Shown piece after piece: positions 44,332-54,373 of a DNA stretch of 62,185 nucleotides (its first letter is position 1; the number at the start of each line of letters is the position of its first letter). The notes below the pieces were generated by a model that was not told where the DNA came from, did not search any database, and was given only the letters and a program-made list of their open reading frames with translations. Origin of the DNA: Methyloversatilis sp. (lineage in GTDB: Bacteria > Pseudomonadota > Gammaproteobacteria > Burkholderiales > Rhodocyclaceae); assembly GCF_030698125.1 (NCBI RefSeq), contig NZ_JAUYNV010000013.1:1-62185 (forward strand). The letters are read 5' to 3'. The position numbers and the translations under genes were made by a program.

Positions 44332-45585
44332 ATGAGCCTGACCGCCTGCGGCATCGATTTCGGTACCTCCAACTCCACCGCCGCGGTGCACGACGGTGCG
44401 GTCGCCCGTCTGTTGCCGCTGGAAGCGGGGCGGCTGACGCTGCCGTCGGCCGTGTTCTTCAATCTCGACGAAGACACGATGTCGTTCGGCCGTGCGGCGC
44501 TCAACGAATACCTCGAAGGTTACGAGGGGCGCCTGATGCGCTCGATGAAAAGCCTGCTCGGCAGCGGCCTGATGGACACCGGCACCGATGTGGGCGGCCG
44601 TCACCTCGCCTTCCGCGACCTGATCGGCGGCTTTCTCGCCGAAATCCGCAAGCGCGCCGAAACCGCGGCGCGCTGCGGCTTCGACCAGGTGGTCATCGGC
44701 CGGCCGGTGTATTTCGTCGACGATGATCCCGAAGCCGACCAGCTGGCCGAAGACACGCTGGCGCAGATCGTGCGCGGACTGGGCTTTCGTGACGTCAGTT
44801 TCCAGTTCGAACCGATCGCCGCGGCGCATGCGTTCGAACAGACCGTCGAGCGGGAATCGCTGGTGCTGGTGGTCGACATCGGCGGCGGCACGTCCGACTT
44901 TTCCCTGGTCCGCCTGTCACCCAAGCGGCGCAAGGCGACCGACCGCAGCGCCGACCTGCTGGGCACCAGCGGCGTGCATATCGGCGGCACCGATTTCGAC
45001 AAGCGGCTGTCGCTCGCCTGCGTCATGCCCGAGCTGGGCATGGGCGGTCTGCTGGCCAGCGGCGCCATCCTGCCCAACACCACCTATTTCCAGCTGGCCA
45101 CCTGGCACACCATCCATCTCGCCTATCCGCGCGCCGTGCTGGCCAGCCTGCAGGACATGCGACTCGACGTGGTCGACACGAAGCGCTTCGACCGCCTGCT
45201 GCGCGTGGTGCGCGAGCGCAGCGGCCACCGCATCGCCATGCGCTCGGAAGCGGCGAAGATCGAACTGTCGCAGGCGCTCGCCTGCGAGCTCGATCTCGAT
45301 GTGGCCGAAGCCGGCCTGGCGGTGACGCTGACGCGCCCGCAGTTCGAAGCCGCCATCGCCGCCGAGATCGAACGCGTGTGCGCCGCCGCGCAGCGCTGCC
45401 TGGATCACGCCGGCGTGCGGGCGGATACGCTCGACACGCTGTTCTTCACCGGCGGCTCGAGTGCCGTGCCGGTGCTGCGTGACGCGCTGTCCCGGCGCTT
45501 CCCGAAAGCACGCCCGGTCGAGGGCGACCTGTACGGCAGCGTCGGCTGCGGCCTGGCCGTCGTGGCGAGGCAGCGCTACGGTTGA
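44332..45585 (+). CDS. Hsp70-like chaperone (YegD type)
   Basis: A 417-residue actin/Hsp70-fold protein: CGIDFGTSNSTAAVHDG in phosphate loop 1, VVDIGGGTSDFSLVRLS in loop 2, and LFFTGGSSAVPVLRDAL in the adenosine loop. It lacks the full substrate-binding domain, as YegD does. It follows the rhodanese fusion by 58 bp. A chaperone role in assembly is plausible but unproven. Confidence 0.88.
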   Translation: MSLTACGIDFGTSNSTAAVHDGAVARLLPLEAGRLTLPSAVFFNLDEDTMSFGRAALNEYLEGYEGRLMRSMKSLLGSGLMDTGTDVGGRHLAFRDLIGGFLAEIRKRAETAARCGFDQVVIGRPVYFVDDDPEADQLAEDTLAQIVRGLGFRDVSFQFEPIAAAHAFEQTVERESLVLVVDIGGGTSDFSLVRLSPKRRKATDRSADLLGTSGVHIGGTDFDKRLSLACVMPELGMGGLLASGAILPNTTYFQLATWHTIHLAYPRAVLASLQDMRLDVVDTKRFDRLLRVVRERSGHRIAMRSEAAKIELSQALACELDLDVAEAGLAVTLTRPQFEAAIAAEIERVCAAAQRCLDHAGVRADTLDTLFFTGGSSAVPVLRDALSRRFPKARPVEGDLYGSVGCGLAVVARQRYG

Positions 45586-45695
45586 TCGGCCGTTGCGCGG
45601 CCGCAGTTGCCGAGGCCGCCGCTCCCACAGGTGCTCCCCCAGCCAGCATCACACCCCGCACACCGTACCGGGCTCACCCGCGGCAGGGCGGTCGC

Positions 45696-47777
45696 TTATG
45701 CACCTCCCCGTGGCCGTTCGATGCCGAGCTTTTTCATGCGCGAGCGCAGGGTGCCGGCAGCCAGGCCCAGCGTGGCGGCGGCGCCGGATTTGCCTTCGAT
45801 GACCCAGTTGCGGTCGCCCAGCACCTGGGTGATGTGGCGGCGCTCGACCGATTCGAGGTCGAGGGCGGTGGCCGCAGTCGCGGTTGGCGGACCCGTGTTG
45901 TCGCCCAGCGGGGGCACGTCGAGCACGCTGCCGCGGCACACGATGGTGGCGCGCTCGATCACGTTCTGCAGCTCGCGGATATTGCCCGGCCAGTCGTAGG
46001 CCTGCAGCCGCTCCAGCGCACGTGCCGATACGCCGTCGATCGCCTTGCCATGGTCGGTCGAGAATTTCTTCAGGAAGTGCGCAACCAGCGCCGGAATGTC
46101 TTCCCGGCGCTGGCGCAGCGGCGGCAGCTCGACCGGGAACACATTGATGCGGTAGTACAGGTCGGCGCGGAAGCTGCCGTCCTTCACCATGGCCTTGAGG
46201 TCGCGGTGGGTGGCGACGACGATGCGCACGTCGACCTTGACCGTGGTCTGCCCGCCGACCCGCTCGAATTCGTGTTCCTGCAGCACGCGCAGCAACTTGG
46301 CCTGGGTGTCCGGCGGCAGCTCGCCGATTTCGTCGAGGAACAGGGTGCCTCCGTCGGCCAGTTCGAAGCGGCCGAGCCGGCGTGTCGCAGCGCCGGTGAA
46401 GGCGCCTTTCTCGTGGCCGAACAGTTCGCTTTCGACCAGATTCGACGGGATGGCCGCGCAGTTGAGCTTGATGAAGGGTTTGTCGCTGCGGTCGCTGCGG
46501 TCGTGCAGCGCGCGTGCCAGCGATTCCTTGCCGACGCCGCTTTCGCCGAGGATAAGCACGGTGGCCGACGTGCCGGCGACCTGGTCGATGCGCGCCAGCA
46601 CCTCGTTCAGCTTCGGGCTCTGGCCGACGATGTCCGACGACGGTGTCGCCGTCAGCATTTCCGCCTTCAGATAGACGTTCTCGTCGGCCAGCCGCTTGCC
46701 CAGTTCGCTCACCTGACCGAGTGCGTCATTGAGCGCGCGCTCCGCTTCGCGCTGCGCGGTCACGTCCACCGGGTAGGCGTGAAACACGTCGTCCTGTTCG
46801 ATGTAGTGCGCCTTGCAGTGCAGGATGCGATCGCCGACCGCGTATTCCCAGTCGGCTGACGGCGGCGCCGCCTCGCGCAGCGCACGCAGCCGCTCGGCGA
46901 GGTCATCGGGCAGCAGGCGCAGCGGCTCGCCGCCGGTGTGGCCGATCACCGCCAGCAGGTCGCGCGCCCCCGGGTTGGCGTAGGTGATGGCACCCCTGCT
47001 GTCCAGCCGCAGCACGGCCGACGGATTGCGCTCGGGAAACAGCGCAATCGTGCGCTGATGGCCGCTGGCGTCGAAGTAGCGCTTCAGGTTGAATGCCACC
47101 AGCGTGCCGAGCAGCAGCAGGACGGCCGAATAGCCATGGACGATGAAGGCGATGAAACGCGTCGCGGCGTGGGTTTCCTCGACACTGGCGCTGAACTCGC
47201 TGCGGATGTCGTCGACGATGCTGGCCAATTCACCGCCCATCTCGTCGGCGTGCAGGCCGACCTGCGACAGCAGCGCCATGGCCGCGCCATCATCCGGGCG
47301 CGGGCTGGACAGCGCGCTTTCGAGTTGTTCCGCCAGGCTCTGCACTTCGCCCAAGCCGATGCGGCAGATCGTCGCGTCCTGGTCGTCGAGCGCGTTTTCC
47401 AGCTTGTCCAGCTGGGTCACCAGCATGGCGTGATTGCTGCGATACAGCTGCCGGAATTCATTCACGTCGCGGCTGGCGTAGTAGCGATACAGGATGGCCT
47501 GCTGTGCCGCGATCGGTCCGCGCAGGCTGGAGATCGCCTCCAGCGCGGGCAGGCGCATCGTGAACAGCCGTTCCGACGCCCGTTCGAGCGCCCGCGTCTG
47601 CAGGTACACCGCGCTGGCCAGCACCACGCTGATCACGGTCGCGACGACGAAGGCGATGACCAGACCGCGGGCGGGCGGCTTCACCAGTACGCTGGCGTCG
47701 GCCGAGCGAGCTTCGCTTCCGGGCATTGGAAGGGGAAGGGAAAAGGAAAAAGAAAAGGGCGGGGGCATCGCGGGCAT
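45696..47777 (-). CDS. Membrane-anchored sigma54-dependent activator (PAS-AAA+-Fis)
   Basis: A 693-residue regulator: an N-terminal membrane segment (near residues 38-60), a periplasmic helical sensor region, a second segment near 208-225, a PAS-like domain, then AAA+ with Walker [10 protein letters not shown], the sigma54 contact [12 protein letters not shown], and Walker [12 protein letters not shown]. The C terminus is a Fis-type HTH ([20 protein letters not shown]). It is not NifA, which has a GAF domain and no membrane segments. The first ~17 residues are read from a homopurine/homopyrimidine tract (47728-47759), and the start is uncertain. Confidence 0.88.
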   Translation of the reverse strand: MPAMPPPFSFSFSLPLPMPGSEARSADASVLVKPPARGLVIAFVVATVISVVLASAVYLQTRALERASERLFTMRLPALEAISSLRGPIAAQQAILYRYYASRDVNEFRQLYRSNHAMLVTQLDKLENALDDQDATICRIGLGEVQSLAEQLESALSSPRPDDGAAMALLSQVGLHADEMGGELASIVDDIRSEFSASVEETHAATRFIAFIVHGYSAVLLLLGTLVAFNLKRYFDASGHQRTIALFPERNPSAVLRLDSRGAITYANPGARDLLAVIGHTGGEPLRLLPDDLAERLRALREAAPPSADWEYAVGDRILHCKAHYIEQDDVFHAYPVDVTAQREAERALNDALGQVSELGKRLADENVYLKAEMLTATPSSDIVGQSPKLNEVLARIDQVAGTSATVLILGESGVGKESLARALHDRSDRSDKPFIKLNCAAIPSNLVESELFGHEKGAFTGAATRRLGRFELADGGTLFLDEIGELPPDTQAKLLRVLQEHEFERVGGQTTVKVDVRIVVATHRDLKAMVKDGSFRADLYYRINVFPVELPPLRQRREDIPALVAHFLKKFSTDHGKAIDGVSARALERLQAYDWPGNIRELQNVIERATIVCRGSVLDVPPLGDNTGPPTATAATALDLESVERRHITQVLGDRNWVIEGKSGAAATLGLAAGTLRSRMKKLGIERPRGGA

Positions 47778-47831
47778 CGGTCATCACGGGGTCACTGGAC
47801 CCTCGATCAGACCGCCGCGATGGTGCCAACC

Positions 47832-49337
47832 TTACCCGTCGGTGCCCGGCGTGCCCGCGACCGGTCGTGGCTGTGTGTCATCGGTCACGGCCGGCTGCCA
47901 GCCGCCGCCCAGCGCGCGGAACGATGCCACTGCGGCCCGCGCGGCGTCGGCTTCGGCCTGGATGCGCGCGTCGCGCGTGCGCAGCAACCGGCTGTCCGCG
48001 TCGAGCACCTCGACCAGACTGACCACGCCGCCCTGCCAGGCCGCGAAGGCGCGCGTGCGTGCCCGGGTCAGCGCCGCCTCGCCGGTGCTCAGCGTCGCGG
48101 CCTGCGCCTCGCGCTTGACCAGCGCGGTGAAGGCATTCTCGACCTCTTCGGTGGCACGCAGCACGGCTTGCCGATAGTGCGCCAGCGCCTCGGCTTCGCC
48201 GCCGCGGGCGGCGGCCACTTCGGCGTCGACGCGCCCGAAGTCGAACAGGCGCCAGCGCAGGCCGGCGGCCAGACGGGCTTGCGCGGCGCCCGACGCGATC
48301 AGGCTGTCGCCGCCCGTCGTGGCAAAACCCAGCAGGCCGGTCAGCGCCATGCGCGGGTAGTACGCGGCGATGGCTTCGCCGATGCGCGCATTCGAGGCGG
48401 CCAGCCGGTATTCGGCCGCCATCAGGTCGGGCCGGCGCCGGATCAGGCTGGCGGGGCCGCCCGCCGTGGCGACCGCCGGCGCACGCGGCAGCGCAGCGGG
48501 CGGTTCGAGTTCGGCGCGCCAGTGGCCGGGGGCATCGCCGGTCAGCACGTCGAGCGCGAACATCGCGGCATCGCGCCCGGCTTCGAGTGCGGGCAGCGCG
48601 GCCTCGACTTCCGCCAGCGCGCCCTGCGCCTGATCGAGCTGCAGTTCGGCGGCCAGACCGCGCGACACCTGCAGCGCAATCAGCCCGACCAGACGGCGCT
48701 GCGTATCGATCTGTTCGTGCAGCACCTGCAGCCGCGACTGCAGCGCCCGCACGTATATATAGGTGTCGGCCGCCTGCGCCACCACGGCGAGTCGCGCGCC
48801 CGCCTCGCCGGCACCGGCCGCCAGATAGTCGGCGCGGGCGGCGTCCTCGCCGCGCTGCAGGCCACCGAACAGGTCCAGTTCCCAGCTTGACCCTGCATTG
48901 AGCGCGTATTCGTCGGCCGTGCGGTCAAAGCCGGGGCGCGCGTCGAGCAGGCGACCCAGCGGCGTCTGTACCGACAGTCGGCCGGTGGCCGCCTCGGCGC
49001 CCAACTGGCCGGACGGGCGCTGGATGGCCGTGCGCACCGCCAGCCCCGCACGCGCCTGTTCGAGCCGTGCCGCCGCGACCGCCAGATCGAGGTTGCCGGC
49101 CAGCACGCGCGCGACGATGCGGTCGAGCAGCGGGTCGTCGAAGCCGGTCCACCAGCGCACGGGATCTTCGGCACCGGCCGGAGCACTGCGCACGTCGACG
49201 GCGCCGGCCGACACGAAATGCGTGCCGGCCGGCGGTTCGGGGCGGCGGAAGTCGGGGCCGACCGCGCAGCCACCCAGGGTGAGGCCGGTCAGCATCCAGA
49301 CGGCGGCAGTCGGCAGGCGGCGGAGGGATGACGGCAT
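47832..49337 (-). CDS. RND efflux outer-membrane lipoprotein (NodT/TolC family)
   Basis: A 501-residue protein with lipoprotein signal AVWMLTGLTLGGCAVGPDFR and two OMF repeats rich in Ala/Arg helices (LAVAAARLEQARAGLAVRTA, LRWRLFDFGRVDAEVAAARG). It should form the exit channel for the RND pump at 50132-54372. GGAG precedes the ATG. It is divergent from the TetR gene, with an operator-like region in the gap. Confidence 0.93.
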   Translation of the reverse strand: MPSSLRRLPTAAVWMLTGLTLGGCAVGPDFRRPEPPAGTHFVSAGAVDVRSAPAGAEDPVRWWTGFDDPLLDRIVARVLAGNLDLAVAAARLEQARAGLAVRTAIQRPSGQLGAEAATGRLSVQTPLGRLLDARPGFDRTADEYALNAGSSWELDLFGGLQRGEDAARADYLAAGAGEAGARLAVVAQAADTYIYVRALQSRLQVLHEQIDTQRRLVGLIALQVSRGLAAELQLDQAQGALAEVEAALPALEAGRDAAMFALDVLTGDAPGHWRAELEPPAALPRAPAVATAGGPASLIRRRPDLMAAEYRLAASNARIGEAIAAYYPRMALTGLLGFATTGGDSLIASGAAQARLAAGLRWRLFDFGRVDAEVAAARGGEAEALAHYRQAVLRATEEVENAFTALVKREAQAATLSTGEAALTRARTRAFAAWQGGVVSLVEVLDADSRLLRTRDARIQAEADAARAAVASFRALGGGWQPAVTDDTQPRPVAGTPGTDG

Positions 49338-49356
49338 TGCGCGCTCCTGATAAAGA

Positions 49357-49410
49357 GTTACAAGTTTATATACTCGTTACTCGTTGTCAATGCAGGGTCG
49401 ACCTTGTAAC
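49357..49410. promoter_or_regulatory. Operator-like region between the OMF and TetR genes
   Basis: GTTACAAG (49357-49364) is repeated inverted as CTTGTAAC (49403-49410), around a low-GC stretch with two direct TCGTT(A/G) copies. It resembles the half-sites of the palindrome at 50082-50099 and is a candidate TetR binding region. Confidence 0.5.
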
Positions 49411-49418
49411 CTTGCTTC

Positions 49419-50051
49419 ATGGATGACATCGCAGCCCACGACACCCCTTTGGCGACCGGTCAGCGCGGCCCGGTCGAACACGAACGGCGCGAGCAGATCA
49501 TCGCCGCCGCCGACGAACACTTCCGTCACTACGGTTACCAGAAGACCACGGTGGCCGACCTGGCGCGCGCCATCGGTGTGTCGAGCGCCTACGTCTATCG
49601 CTTCTTCGAGTCCAAGCAGGCGATCGGCGAGGCGGTCTGCAGGATGACGCTGCAGCCGCTGGACGAACGGCTGATGGCCATCGCGAGCGAGGACGCACCT
49701 GCCGCGGATCGGCTGAGACGCTTCTACCGCGCGCTTTTCGAAGAAGGCTTCGAACTGTTCTTCAACGAGCGCCGGTTGCACGACATCGTGGTTGCGGCGG
49801 TCGAAGAGGGCTGGGGCTCGGTGGCGCAGCACAAGGACGCCATCCTGCAGGCGCTGTGCCGCATCGTCGCCGATGGCCGCGAGCGCGGCGAATTCGAGCG
49901 CAAGACGCCGCTCGACGAGGTGTGCCGCGCCATTTTCGTCACCACGTCGCCGTTCTGCCATCCGGTGATGCTCGAACAGACGCCGCGCGAGGAAATCGCC
50001 GTGAACGCGGCGGCGGTGTCCAGCCTGGTGCTGCGCAGCCTTTCGCCTTGA
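49419..50051 (+). CDS. TetR-family regulator of the RND pump
   Basis: A 210-residue TetR: an N-terminal HTH (TTVADLARAIGVSSAYVYRF, with EQIIAAADEHFRHYGYQKT before it) and an alpha-helical ligand domain (LFEEGFELFFNERRLHDIVV). It sits between the outer-membrane gene and the pump genes and probably represses both via operators at 49357-49410 and 50082-50099. Confidence 0.92.
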   Translation: MDDIAAHDTPLATGQRGPVEHERREQIIAAADEHFRHYGYQKTTVADLARAIGVSSAYVYRFFESKQAIGEAVCRMTLQPLDERLMAIASEDAPAADRLRRFYRALFEEGFELFFNERRLHDIVVAAVEEGWGSVAQHKDAILQALCRIVADGRERGEFERKTPLDEVCRAIFVTTSPFCHPVMLEQTPREEIAVNAAAVSSLVLRSLSP

Positions 50052-50081
50052 GCAACAGTTTTCAGGTTACTAGTTGACTTA

Positions 50082-50099
50082 TTCGTAACTTGTTACGAA
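50082..50099. promoter_or_regulatory. Palindromic operator upstream of the RND adaptor gene
   Basis: TTCGTAAC-TT-GTTACGAA is a perfect 18-bp palindrome 32 bases before the adaptor start. TTGACT nearby could be a -35 box. The most likely binder is the TetR protein just upstream. Confidence 0.7.
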
Positions 50100-50131
50100 A
50101 CTGGGCGCTCTCTTTCCGAAAGTGCCCGGTC

Positions 50132-51265
50132 ATGGATGCCCGCCCGCTTCGCCTCCCCGCCGTCATCGGCGTCGTCTTCGCAATCCCGCTCGTTCTTGCC
50201 CTCGCCGCATGCACCCAGCCGGCACAGCCCGACCCGCGCACCGGTGTGCCGCGCGTGGCTGTTGCCGTCGTGCAGCCGGATCGTGCGGCGTCCCAGTCCT
50301 ACACCGGCGTGGTGACCTCGCGTGTAGTCGGTGACCTGGGTTTCCGGGTCGCCGGCAAGGTGGTCGAGCGCCTGGTCGATACCGGTCAGACCGTACGGCG
50401 CGGCCAGCCGCTGATGCGCCTCGATGCCGCCGACCTCAATCTGGCGCTCGCGGCGCAGGCCGCGGCGGTCGAGGCGGCGCGGGCGCGCGCGATACAGGCG
50501 CGCGCCGACGAGCAGCGGCTGCGCGGAATGGTGGAGCAGGGCGCCGTGTCGGCCCAGGTGCGCGACCAGGCGGTCGCCGGCGCCGACAGCGCGCAGGCCC
50601 TGCTCGACGCGGCGCTGGCGCAGCAGCAGGTGGCGCGCAATGCGGCCGGTTACTCGCTGCTGGTGGCCGACAGCGATGGCGTGGTGGTGGACACCCTCGT
50701 CGAACCGGGCCAGGTGGTGCGCGCCGGCGAGCCGGTCGTGCGGCTGGCGCGCTCGGGCGCGCGCGAGGCGCTGGTCAACCTGCCCGAATCGGTGCGCCCG
50801 GCTGTCGGCTCGAGCGCCACCGCCACCTTGCACAGCCTGCCGGGCGCCACCTTCACGGCCCGCCTGCGCCAGTTGTCCGACGCGGCCGACCCGCGCAGCC
50901 GCACCTTCGAAGCGCGCTACCTGCTCGACGGCGCCGCGGCGCAGGCACCGATCGGCAGCACGGTCACCCTTGCGCTCGACCCCATGTCGGGCGACGCAGC
51001 GGGCGAGCGGGTGCGGGTGCCGATCGCCGCGCTGCACGACGCCGGCCAGGGTCCGGGCGTCTGGGTGATCGAACAGGCCGGCGACACCAGCCGTGTCACC
51101 TTCCGCCCGGTCACGCTGGCCGGTCTGGGTCACGACAGTGCGTCGATTTCCGCCGGCCTGCGTGCCGGCGAACGCATCGTCGCGCTCGGCGCCCATCTGC
51201 TGCGCGACGGCAGCGCCGTGCGCGGCCTCGACACGGCACTCGCCGCCGCGGGGCGCGCGCCATGA
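50132..51265 (+). CDS. RND efflux periplasmic adaptor (membrane fusion protein)
   Basis: A 377-residue lipoprotein: signal with lipobox LVLALAACTQPAQ, lipoyl/hairpin domain (VVERLVDTGQTVRRGQPLMR then AAVEAARARAIQARADEQRL), and a beta-barrel region. It links the pump to the outer-membrane channel. A start at 50090 is also in frame; the ATG at 50132 places the signal peptide at the N terminus. It overlaps the pump gene by 4 bases. Confidence 0.92.
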   Translation: MDARPLRLPAVIGVVFAIPLVLALAACTQPAQPDPRTGVPRVAVAVVQPDRAASQSYTGVVTSRVVGDLGFRVAGKVVERLVDTGQTVRRGQPLMRLDAADLNLALAAQAAAVEAARARAIQARADEQRLRGMVEQGAVSAQVRDQAVAGADSAQALLDAALAQQQVARNAAGYSLLVADSDGVVVDTLVEPGQVVRAGEPVVRLARSGAREALVNLPESVRPAVGSSATATLHSLPGATFTARLRQLSDAADPRSRTFEARYLLDGAAAQAPIGSTVTLALDPMSGDAAGERVRVPIAALHDAGQGPGVWVIEQAGDTSRVTFRPVTLAGLGHDSASISAGLRAGERIVALGAHLLRDGSAVRGLDTALAAAGRAP

Positions 51266-54200
51266 GCCGCCTCAACCTGTCGGCGCTCGCCGTGCGCGAG
51301 CGCGCGGTCACGCTGTTCCTGATCATCGCGGTGGCGGTGTCCGGCGTGTTTGCCTTCTTCAAGCTGGGCCGGGCCGAAGACCCGGTGTTCAGCATCAAGG
51401 TGATGACCTTCAGCGCCGCCTGGCCCGGTGCCACCGCACAGCAGATGCAGGATCTGGTGGCCGAGCCGCTGGAAAAGCGCATGCAGGAACTGGCCGGCTA
51501 CGACCGGGTGGAAACCTTCACCCGGCCCGGCCTGATGTTCGCCACGCTGACGCTGAAGGATTCGACCCGCCCGGCCGACGTGCCGGAGCAGTTCTACCAG
51601 GCGCGCAAGAAGTTGGGTGATGAGGCGCGCCGCCTGCCGCCCGGCGTTTACGGGCCGTTCATCAACGACGAATACTCCGACGTGAATTTCGCGCTGTATG
51701 CGCTCAAGGCGCGCGACCTGCCGCAGCGCGATCTGGTGCGCGAGGCGGAACGGCTGCGCGAGCGGCTGCTGCGCGTGCCCGGTGTAAACAAGGTGAACAT
51801 CATCGGCGAGCGGCCGGAGCGGGTGTTCGTCGAGTTGTCGTACGAGCGGCTGACCACGCTGGGCATCGATGCGCGCGACATTTTCGATGCGCTGGCGCGG
51901 CAGAACGCGGTGACGCCGGCCGGCTCGGTCGGCACCGACGGCCCGCGCGTGTTCCTGCGGCTCGATGGCGCCTACGCCGGTGTCGACACGCTGCGCGACA
52001 CCCCGGTGCGCGCCGGCGATCGCACCTTCCGGCTGGGCGACATCGCCGACATCCGGCGCGGCTTCGAGGATCCGGCCACCTTCCTGATCCGCCACGACGG
52101 CGAACCGTCGATGATCGTCGGCGTGGTGATGCGGCCCGGCTGGAACGGCCTGGAGCTCGACCGCGCACTCGCCGCCGAAGAAGCGGCCCTCGCCGCCGAA
52201 CTGCCGCTCGGGCTCAGCTTCACGAAGATTTCCGACCAGGCGGTGAACATCACCCAGGCGGTGGACGAATTCATGCTGAAGTTCTTCGTCGCGCTGGCGG
52301 TGGTGACCGGCGTGAGTTTCCTGTCGCTCGGCTGGCGCGAGGGCGTGATCGTCGCCGCGGCGGTGCCGCTGACGCTGGCGGCCGTCTTCATCGTCATGCT
52401 GATGACCGGGCGCGAATTCGACCGCATCACGCTGGGTGCGCTCATCCTGTCGCTCGGCCTGCTGGTGGACGACGCCATCATCGCCATCGAAATGATGGTG
52501 GTGAAGATGCAGGAAGGCATGGCGCGCGTCGAAGCGGCTGCACACGCGTGGACGGTGACCGCCGCGCCCATGCTGTCCGGCACCGCGGTGACGGTGATCG
52601 GGCTGATGCCGGTCGGCTTCGCGGCGTCGAGTGCCGGCGAGTACGCCGGCAACATTTTCTGGATCGTTGCCTTTTCGCTGCTGATGTCCTGGCTGGTCGC
52701 CGTCGTGTTCACGCCCTACCTCGGGGTGAAGCTGCTGCCGGCCGTGGCCGCCGTGCCGGGCGGCGCCCGCGCCATCTACGACACGCCGCGCTACCGGCAG
52801 CTGCGTGCGCTGGTCGGGTGGTGCGTGCGGCGCAAGGGCACGGTGGCGCTGGTCGTGCTGCTCATGTTCGGTGCATCGGTGGGTGCGATGGTCGTCGTGA
52901 AGAAGCAGTTCTTCCCGGTGTCCGAGCGGCCGGAACTGATTGTCGAGGTGACGCTGCCGTCGGGCAGCGACATCACCGCCACGCAGCGCACGACCGAAAC
53001 GGTCGAGGGCTGGCTCAGGCAGCAGCCGGAGTCGCGCGTCGTCACCGCGTACATCGGGCAGGGCGCGCCGCGCTTCTTCTTTTCGCTGTCGCAGGAACTG
53101 CCCGATCCGGCATTCGCCAAGATCATCGTGCTGACCGCCGGCGCCGCGGAACGCGACATTCTCAGGCAGCGCCTGCGCGAACGTGTCGCCGAGGGCCTCG
53201 CGCCGGAAGCGCGCGTGCGTGCCACGCAATTGCTGTTCGGCCCGCCGGTGCCGTTCCCGGTGTCCTACCGGGTGAGTGGCCCGGACCTCGACCGCCTGCG
53301 CGCCATCGCCAGCGACGTCGAAGCGGTGATGCGCGCCCATCCGGACATGCGCGAGGTGCATCGCGACAACACCGGGCCGGCCGCCACGCTGCATTTCGTG
53401 CTCGATCAGGCGCGGCTCAGGCAGATCGGCCTCGCGCCGGCCGAGGCGGCGCAGCAGCTTCAGTTTCTGCTCGATGGCGTGCCCGTGACCGAGTTGCGCG
53501 AAGACATCCGTTCGGTGGCCGTGGTGGCGCGCGTCGGCGGGCCGCAGGGTGGATTTGATCGCAGCGACCCGGCCACGCTGGACGCCCTGTCCCTGATCGC
53601 CGCCGACGGCCGGCGCATTCCGCTGGCCCAGATCGGGCGCACCGAGGTGCAGCAGGAAGAGCCGGTGCTGCACCGGCGCGACCGCCACCCGACCATCGTG
53701 GTGCGCGGCGACATCGCCGAGCATGTGCAGCCGCCGGACGTGTCGGCCGGCATCGACCGTGCGCTGACCGACCTGCGCGCCGCACTGCCGGACGGCTACC
53801 GCATCGACACCGGCGGCTCGATCGAAGAAAGCAACAAGGCCAATCTCGCGCTGGCGGCGGTGTTCCCGGTCATGCTGCTGCTGATGCTGACGGTGATCAT
53901 GATCCAGGTGCGTTCCTTTTCCGCGATGACCATGGTGTTCCTGACGGCGCCGCTCGGGCTGATCGGTGCGGCGCCCGCGCTGCTGCTGTTCGACCAGCCG
54001 TTCGGCTTCAACGCCATCCTCGGCCTGATCGGGCTGGCCGGCATCCTGATGCGCAACACGCTCATCCTGGTCGGCCAGATCGAAGCCAACAGTGCCGCCG
54101 GCCTGGATCGCCACGAGGCCGTCGTCGAGGCCACGGTGCAGCGCGCCCGGCCGGTGCTGCTGACTGCAGTGGCTGCGGTGCTGGCGTTCATCCCGCTGAC

Positions 54201-54372
54201 CACCTCGACCTTCTGGGGCGCGCTGGCCTATACCCTGATCGGGGGGACGGCCGTCGGCACCGTGCTGACGCTGCTGTTCCTGCCGGCGCTGTTCGCGCTG
54301 TGGTTCCGCATCGGCGCACCGGCCGCCGGACACGCCCCTTCGCGTCCCCCTCGCTTGCAGACGGAGCATTGA
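51262..54372 (+). CDS. RND efflux inner-membrane pump
   Basis: A 1036-residue AcrB/MexB-class transporter with about 12 membrane segments: the first at AVTLFLIIAVAVSGVFAFFK, then LGALILSLGLLVDDAIIAIE (proton-relay Asp pair) and ILGLIGLAGILMRNTLILVG in the second half. Its shape is that of HAE1-like multidrug pumps. Substrate unknown. Confidence 0.95.
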   Translation: MSRLNLSALAVRERAVTLFLIIAVAVSGVFAFFKLGRAEDPVFSIKVMTFSAAWPGATAQQMQDLVAEPLEKRMQELAGYDRVETFTRPGLMFATLTLKDSTRPADVPEQFYQARKKLGDEARRLPPGVYGPFINDEYSDVNFALYALKARDLPQRDLVREAERLRERLLRVPGVNKVNIIGERPERVFVELSYERLTTLGIDARDIFDALARQNAVTPAGSVGTDGPRVFLRLDGAYAGVDTLRDTPVRAGDRTFRLGDIADIRRGFEDPATFLIRHDGEPSMIVGVVMRPGWNGLELDRALAAEEAALAAELPLGLSFTKISDQAVNITQAVDEFMLKFFVALAVVTGVSFLSLGWREGVIVAAAVPLTLAAVFIVMLMTGREFDRITLGALILSLGLLVDDAIIAIEMMVVKMQEGMARVEAAAHAWTVTAAPMLSGTAVTVIGLMPVGFAASSAGEYAGNIFWIVAFSLLMSWLVAVVFTPYLGVKLLPAVAAVPGGARAIYDTPRYRQLRALVGWCVRRKGTVALVVLLMFGASVGAMVVVKKQFFPVSERPELIVEVTLPSGSDITATQRTTETVEGWLRQQPESRVVTAYIGQGAPRFFFSLSQELPDPAFAKIIVLTAGAAERDILRQRLRERVAEGLAPEARVRATQLLFGPPVPFPVSYRVSGPDLDRLRAIASDVEAVMRAHPDMREVHRDNTGPAATLHFVLDQARLRQIGLAPAEAAQQLQFLLDGVPVTELREDIRSVAVVARVGGPQGGFDRSDPATLDALSLIAADGRRIPLAQIGRTEVQQEEPVLHRRDRHPTIVVRGDIAEHVQPPDVSAGIDRALTDLRAALPDGYRIDTGGSIEESNKANLALAAVFPVMLLLMLTVIMIQVRSFSAMTMVFLTAPLGLIGAAPALLLFDQPFGFNAILGLIGLAGILMRNTLILVGQIEANSAAGLDRHEAVVEATVQRARPVLLTAVAAVLAFIPLTTSTFWGALAYTLIGGTAVGTVLTLLFLPALFALWFRIGAPAAGHAPSRPPRLQTEH

Positions 54373-54373
54373 A

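Noticed and set aside
45696-47777. Sigma54 activator taken as NifA
   Set aside because: It has two membrane segments and a PAS-like domain but no GAF domain, and it is beside efflux genes.
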